DNA from: Lucinisca nassula
Lineage: Eukaryota; Mollusca; Bivalvia; Lucinida; Lucinidae
DNA: 64,000 nucleotides
Direction: 5' to 3'
NCBI GenBank assembly: GCA_963580285.1
Contig: OY757011.1
Span: 202,943,644 to 203,007,643 of the forward strand
Shown here one piece after another: positions 58,855 to 64,000 of the stretch (position 1 is the stretch's first letter; every line of letters starts with the position of its first letter). A program made the translations under genes and the position numbers. The notes beneath the pieces are model-generated. The model did not search any database. It had not been told where the DNA came from and saw nothing but the letters and a program-made list of their open reading frames with translations.

Positions 58855-59985
58855 TAAGTTTGATAGTTTCGGAGTCTAACTGTTGGTTTTCTTTTGCTCC
58901 AGCATTTCAGTGGTTTCTTGCTGTCGAGTCCTCATCGTTGTTTCATCTCTGTGGTTGTTTGACTACTTGTGTTCACGGAGATGTTGCACTGATGAGTTAG
59001 GAGGCCTTCATGCGGACTGAACAAATTATTTGTCTAAATCGCGACGGAAGTAAGGGCGGGGATTGTGGCCACGTAAAAATCGTTTCCACTGTCCGTTCGA
59101 AGGCAGTTCTTCTGTCGCGGTTTATTTTTGTTATGGTTTGTCTTTGGGTGTTTGTGATGCTTATATTATTTTATTTTGGATAGCCTATTGGCCATTTTGT
59201 GGGAAAGTAACTGTCCTTTTGGCTTTCCGCTATTGACGTGTGTGTGAAATCGGGTTTAACGTCGCTTTCAACAATTTTTCAGTCATATCACGACGGTGTC
59301 TGGTTGCGACAGGGAGCTCAATGCTCACTTTTATAGTGCTGCCTCACTGAAGTATCATGTCCCAGACACATTACATGATACAACACCCGGTCAAATTATC
59401 CTGACACTGGGTCGACTAGTCCTAGCTCTTCCCCATAAATCTGAGTGCCAAGCGAGGAGCAGCTAGTACCATTTTTAACGACTTTGGTATGTCGCGGCCC
59501 GGGATCGAACCCGTGACCTCCCGTTCCCCGGAGCGGACACTCTACCAACTGAGCTATCGGGGCCGGTTCCGCTATTGATGTTTCCATTAGGTCTGTTGTT
59601 CATGTTTGTGCTTCTTTCCCATTGGTGTCTCTGATGGGAGCTGTGTGTTGATTGTATTGAATCCTGATCATTGCCTTCACTTCTATTTTTTATAGACGTC
59701 ATTCCAATTTAGTTTCAAAGTTCCCTTTGGTGTCTCTGATAGTAGCTTTTATTTAATTGTGTCGATTCCAGATCCTTGCCTTCACTTCTATTTTGAATGT
59801 TGTATCTCTTATATCTTTTCGTTTTGGATAGTCATTGACCATTTTGCGGGAAAGTTACTCCGATATTGCTGTTTCTGCTCGGTACTAGATATTTCATGTT
59901 TGTGTTTCTTTGGCTTTGGTGTTTCTGATGTCAGGTGTGGGTTAATTGTATCGATATATGATAATTGCCTTCCCTTCTATTTAGA
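58855..59985 (+). mobile_element. Diverged Penelope tails, one interrupted by a SINE
   Basis: 58855-59238 and 59581-59695 are one plus-strand tail, cut by the SINE at 59239-59566. 59715-59800 and 59800-59985 are further short tail ends (repeated CCTTCACTTCTAT). A few RT codons may precede it at about 58815-58850. Confidence 0.65.
59239..59566 (-). mobile_element. tRNA-derived SINE, 328 bp, same family
   Basis: Same head and body as 50749-51074. It is inserted in a Penelope tail with a 14-bp duplication TTCCGCTATTGAYG at 59225-59238 and 59567-59580. Confidence 0.92.
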
Positions 59986-60474
59986 GCATCTTAAGGAATT
60001 ATCAGCTATTATGGTCGGTATCGGTTCTGCTCGGAGGCACCATGCTGCTCAATCTATTTCTCGAAGCCCCGATCGGCGGGACACATTTTTTGCAGCTTAT
60101 CCCCCTTATCAATACGGTTATATAATTCGAGGAAATTATTTCTTTCCTGTAAGAGAAGACTCCTATAATAAGGACTAAGGTCATTGGTACGCGACCAGGA
60201 ACTCCCAAAAGCTGCAAACTGCACTACTTTGTGCAATGACGCCAGAAACCGAATGCTGTAGCCGAAGCAATACCACGAACTCACTTTAATCATATCGTAG
60301 ACATTATATATACGAAGATGTGTGACAAAATCGCAAAACCATGATAGCCGATTAAAACTAATGAGACGGACAGAAGACCGGAACAGAGACAGTAAACAAG
60401 AAACTGAAAAGGCAAAACACAAAGTATAAACTAGGCGTATATTAACAATACCATACAACACTCTGGATAGTTAA

Positions 60475-61040
60475 AATAAAAGTAGAGGCAATGATCAGGA
60501 ATCGATAAATTAACCCACACCACACCTCCCATCAGAGACACCAAAGGGAAATAAACACAAACATGAAGCAACAGACCCAAACGGAAACACCAACAGCGGA
60601 AAGCCAAGACGACAGTTACTTTCATACAAAATGGCCAAAAGACTATCCAGAATAAAATAACATAAGCGACACAAACACCCAAAAAAAACATAACAAAAAT
60701 AACTGCGACAGAATTACCGCCTTTGAACGGTAAGCGGAAACGAATTCCACTGGGGGGGGGGGGGGGCTTGAATCGATTTTACGTGGCCACAATCCTCGCC
60801 CTTACTTCCGTCGCGATTGAGACAAATATTTTTTTTCAATCCGCATGAAGGCCTCCTAACTCATCAGTGCAACATCTCCGTGAACAAAAAAAATCAAACA
60901 ACCACAGAGATGAAACAACGGTGAGGACTCGACAGCAAGAAACAACAGAAATGCTGGAGCAAAAGAAAACCAAGAGTTAGACTCCAATGGGCCAGACCAG
61001 AGACAGAGAATCAGGTACCAACCAACCCTCAGCCTTTACT
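60475..61040 (-). mobile_element. Penelope tail belonging to the RT fragment at 61041
   Basis: This is the 3' tail of the minus-strand copy, continuous with the RT fragment. It contains a poly-G/C tract at about 60752-60766 within the stretch that in other copies reads CACTGGGGGGCTTAAATCG. It belongs to the tail subtype ending ..CGATTCCTGATCATTGCCTC. Confidence 0.75.
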
Positions 61041-61841
61041 TTGGAACCGTCATAGAACCTGAGGCCAGACCCGCCGGCGTGCAATTAAAAGGGAAGCAAA
61101 GTTGTCAACCGTGATTGGGTTAACTATCATGCATGCACTCTGTCGTACAACATTTATGTTGTACCCAATCTTTTTATATCGAAGAATGATTGTACGAAAT
61201 TGGGTGCTGAAGTCATTGCGGTTATAAATTTTTCTAAATTTATATACTAAGTCACCATAAAACTCGGGTTCCGAGGACCTTGTTGCAGAAGAGATTTATG
61301 TCCAGAATTTAATTTTGAAATTAAATCAGAATGACGTCTATAAAATTTTGAAAAGGCTTTGCGTAGTTTATGGTACCGATAACCCTGATTAAGAAGTTTA
61401 GCCGTTAACAATTTATTACAAGTGTTGAAGTCAGTTACATTACTACACACTCTTGCAAATCGAATTAATTTTGCAATACAAAAGCCATAGGATGGCGCAC
61501 GTGGAACATCACCATCCAAAAAAGGAAAGTTTACATTCGCAAAATCAAAATCATCGCGTTTATCATAAATTTCGCAAGAAACAAACCCATCCACAATAGA
61601 TAGATGTAAATCCAAAAAACGGGGCCTCGGTATCAGAAGAATTTGCTTTATTTAACTGAAGTTCTTGCGGGTAAATTTGACTGATCAAACCATCGAAATA
61701 GGTATTATCAATATTTAATAAATTATCCAAATATCTAGAAGTCGAGCTAAAAGCTTCAATGATTTCAGACTGGTTATCAGCAGAAAGGGACATCATGAAG
61801 TCTCTCTCATGAAAAAAAGATCAGCCACAAGTGGTGCGCAA
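61041..61841 (-). pseudogene. Penelope-like RT fragment, frameshifted
   Basis: Minus-strand RT from APLVADLF (about 61841) through MMSLSADNQSEIIEAF, RYLDNLLNID, a frameshift near 61600, then MDLHLSIVDGFVSCEIYDKR, NFPFLDGDVPRAPSYG and the C-terminal FSTQF..ILRYKKIGYN region. At least two frameshifts separate three frames. The catalytic YLDD of motif C reads YLDN here. It is closely related to the RT at 39285-40673. It is 5'-truncated and lies in the first visible PKG intron in the gene's own orientation, ending about 80 bp from that exon's donor site. Confidence 0.85.
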
Positions 61842-61921
61842 GTCTGTGTTCTTTCGTATATATTATGTAAAACATTATACAGACTATATATATGCGTGAC
61901 ATATTACGAGCACTCACGTAC

Positions 61922-62060
61922 CAGTTCTACACGGCCAAAGCCTCCCATACCAAGAGTAGCTACAATCTCCATATCCTCCAGTCGTATGAACTGGTACTCT
62001 GGGTCTACCCTTTCGGCTGTTGGAGACGATACGCCATCTGATGGTCCCCCTGTACTCGTT
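61922..62060 (-). CDS. PRKG: PKG exon: linker and glycine-rich loop
   Basis: 139 bp: one base of a split codon, then 46 codons ending in phase 0. The first 20 or so residues (TSTGGPSDGVSSPTAER...) are the variable linker after the cGMP-binding region. The kinase domain opens with RLEDMEIVATLGMGGFGRVEL, whose GxGGFGRV is the ATP-binding glycine loop. The acceptor is a pyrimidine-rich tract ending in TTTCAG at 62061-62066; the donor is GTACGTGAG at 61921 downward. A truncated Penelope copy ends about 80 bp inside the following intron (61841). This is the most upstream PKG exon visible; earlier exons should carry the cGMP-binding domains. Protein role (family knowledge): cytosolic or membrane-linked Ser/Thr kinase activated by cGMP. 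Confidence 0.95.
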
Positions 62061-62194
62061 CTGAAATAAATACGAAATGAGTAAACAAAATGGCCAATAT
62101 GCTAGCCAATATCAATAATATAAGCGACACAAACACCCACAGACAAACCATAACAAAAATAAACCGCTTAAGAAGAACCGCCTCGGAAAGGTCA

Positions 62195-63420
62195 GCAAAA
62201 TCTGTTCAGATATTTGGTAGATTTCAATGATGTATCATACCACTTTGGTCAAATTTCATCAATTTGTTCATGCGATAGGGTGCAGCAAGTCTAACTTACA
62301 GTTTCTTGGGGAATGCGTCCTTGCAAATAAGGCTACGGTCACTGAAATCTAACCAGATCCTTGGTAGGTCTCAATGATATAATGTACCATGTTTGACCAT
62401 GTTTCATCGATTCGTTTATAAGATGCAGGCAAGTTGAAATTGATAGTTTTTGGAGAGCCTGTATCCTTGAAAATATAGTCAAAGTCCACAAAAGCTTATT
62501 AAATATTTGGTGGATTACAGTGATATAGTGTACCACGTTTGATCGAATTTCATCAATTCGTTCATGTGATAGGTTGCGGAAAATCTAAAGCAAGTGTTTG
62601 GGTCAAACTGTAGGTTTCATTTGCTCCATTATTTCAGTGTCTTGTTGCTGTCGAGTGCTCGCCGTTGTTTCATCTCTATGGTTGTTTGAGTTTGTTTTCT
62701 CGGAGTTGTTGCACTGATGAGTAAGGAAACCTTCATGTGGACTGCATAAATTATTTGTTTAAATCGCGATGGAATCAAGGGCGAGGATTGCGGCCATGTA
62801 AAATCAATTTAACCCCCCAGTGAAGTATTTTTCACTGACAGTTACAAGGCGGTTCTTCTTTTGCGGTTTATTTTAGTCATGGTTTGTCTTTAAGTGTGTG
62901 TATCGCTTATATCATTTTGCTTTTGATAGCCGATGCGCTATTTTGTGAGAAAGTAACTGTCCTTTTTGCTTTCCGTTATTGATGTTTTCATTAAGGTCTT
63001 TTTATTTAATGTTTGTGTTACGTTCCCTTTGGTGTCTCTGAAGAGCGGTATGGGTGAATTGTATCGATTCCTGATCACTGCTTTCACTTCTGTTTTTGGG
63101 GGACTGTGCACTTGAAAATAAGGCCGAGGTAACTAAAATCTAATCAAATCTTTGGTAGGTTGAACTGATCAAGTTTGACCAAAATGCATCCATTCGTTGG
63201 TAGGATGTGGTACAAATAAGTCATTTTTTGGCCCAAAACCGACTGTTGTTTGGAGCCTGTATCCTCGAAAAGTTCAAGGTTACCTACCGCCAATGTCTGT
63301 TCTCCTCTATCCTAGTGATCGAGCCATACAAGTTTCGTCAGAATATGTCAGTAGGTTCAGGAGATATAGTGCTTTACAATGGCTACGCAGTCGCCGGCGC
63401 TGAAGCCGACGCAAACATGA
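62195..63420. repeat. Diverged ~147-bp tandem array, split by a Penelope tail
   Basis: TCAATGATRTA and ATTTCATCAATTYGTTCAT recur at 62225, 62372 and 62519 (147-bp steps) and again after 63100. A Penelope tail (62605-63100) is inserted. No kinase-gene exon is seen here. Confidence 0.65.
62605..63100 (+). mobile_element. Diverged Penelope tail
   Basis: Plus-strand tail of the CTGATCACTGCTTTCACTTC subtype, splitting a 147-bp satellite array. A shorter minus-strand fragment is at 62085-62195. Confidence 0.65.
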
Positions 63421-63436
63421 ACCGCACCAAAAAGGT

Positions 63437-63990
63437 AAAGTAGAAGTTAAACAAAGATCAGCAATCGATACAATTAACTTACTCCACCCATCAAAGTCAC
63501 TAAAGGGAAAGAAACACAAACATGAAGCGACCAGACCATAATGGAAACCTAAACAAAGGAAGGCCATAAGGACAGTTACTTTCCCACAAAAAATGGCCAA
63601 ATGGCCATCCAAAATAAAAAGACACGAGTGATACACATAGTAAGTAACAAACAACAACATAAATAAACCGCCACAGAAGAACCGCCTTTGAACGGTCAGT
63701 GGAAAGAATTCCACTGGGGGGCTTAAATCGATTTTACATGGCCATAATCCTCGCCCTTACCTCTGTCGCAGTATACACTAATTTTGTTTGTCCGCATGAA
63801 GGCTTCCTAACGCATCAGTGTTACATCTCCGGGAACATACAAATAAAAAATCTACAGAGATGAAACAAGGTTGAGGACTCGACAGCATACAACAACATAA
63901 TTGCTGGAGCAAAAGAAAACCAACAGTTAGACTCCGAGGGGCCCGACCAAAGACGGAGTATTAGGCGCCAACCAACATAAAGAATACTAA
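63437..63990 (-). mobile_element. Penelope tail copy at window edge
   Basis: Minus-strand tail from AAAGTAGAAGTTAAACAAAG to the right-hand end of the window; it may continue beyond 64000. The hydrophobic frame is shifted midway. Confidence 0.75.
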
Positions 63991-64000
63991 AACAAACTTC

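Noticed and set aside
62061..64000. cGMP-binding exons of the PKG gene
   Set aside because: No minus-strand segment resembling a cyclic-nucleotide-binding fold was found; the sequence is satellite and Penelope tail.

Overview
The window is eukaryotic nuclear DNA, AT-rich and crowded with transposable elements. It is most likely from a mollusc, probably a bivalve. The reasons are a metazoan-type cGMP-dependent protein kinase gene cut into small exons by kilobase introns, several tRNA-derived SINE families, Penelope-like retroelements, and satellite-cored, hairpin-ended elements of the kind described in bivalves as 'pearl' or Helentron-associated repeats. The species cannot be fixed from sequence alone.

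One host gene is certain. On the minus strand, seven exons (62060-61922, 51958-51819, 49886-49655, 47298-47135, 44525-44340, 43640-43574, 27834-27739) join in frame across consensus GT..AG borders. They give 340 residues: the whole kinase domain and C-terminal tail of a cGMP-dependent protein kinase (PKG/PRKG), ending in a stop codon. The regulatory cGMP-binding exons must lie beyond position 64000. The gene covers more than 34 kb of this window. A second, weak host-gene candidate lies at 8550-8966 (minus).

Almost everything else is mobile DNA. (1) About 20 copies or fragments of one Penelope-like element (PLE), mostly 3' tails; one (39285-41245) keeps a 1.4-kb open reverse-transcriptase frame. 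(2) A Tc1/mariner element (20611-25592) whose transposase is split by a 3.4-kb second transposon (21084-24480). That inner transposon has an 8-bp target duplication and inverted arrays of a GC-rich motif at both ends; the pair sits inside a satellite-cored element. (3) A decayed mariner (14402-15570). (4) At least four families of small inverted-repeat elements (MITEs), one lying 11 nt inside a PKG intron. (5) Several SINE families, some with clear target duplications. (6) Arrays with core periods of about 146-147, 161 and 190-191 bp, plus 40-bp and 22-bp minisatellites.

The layout is a host kinase gene whose introns, and the 27 kb beyond its 3' end, have been filled by repeated nested insertion. 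No prokaryotic features, CRISPR arrays, rRNA genes or intact tRNA genes were seen. Most open frames are chance frames or transposon-derived.
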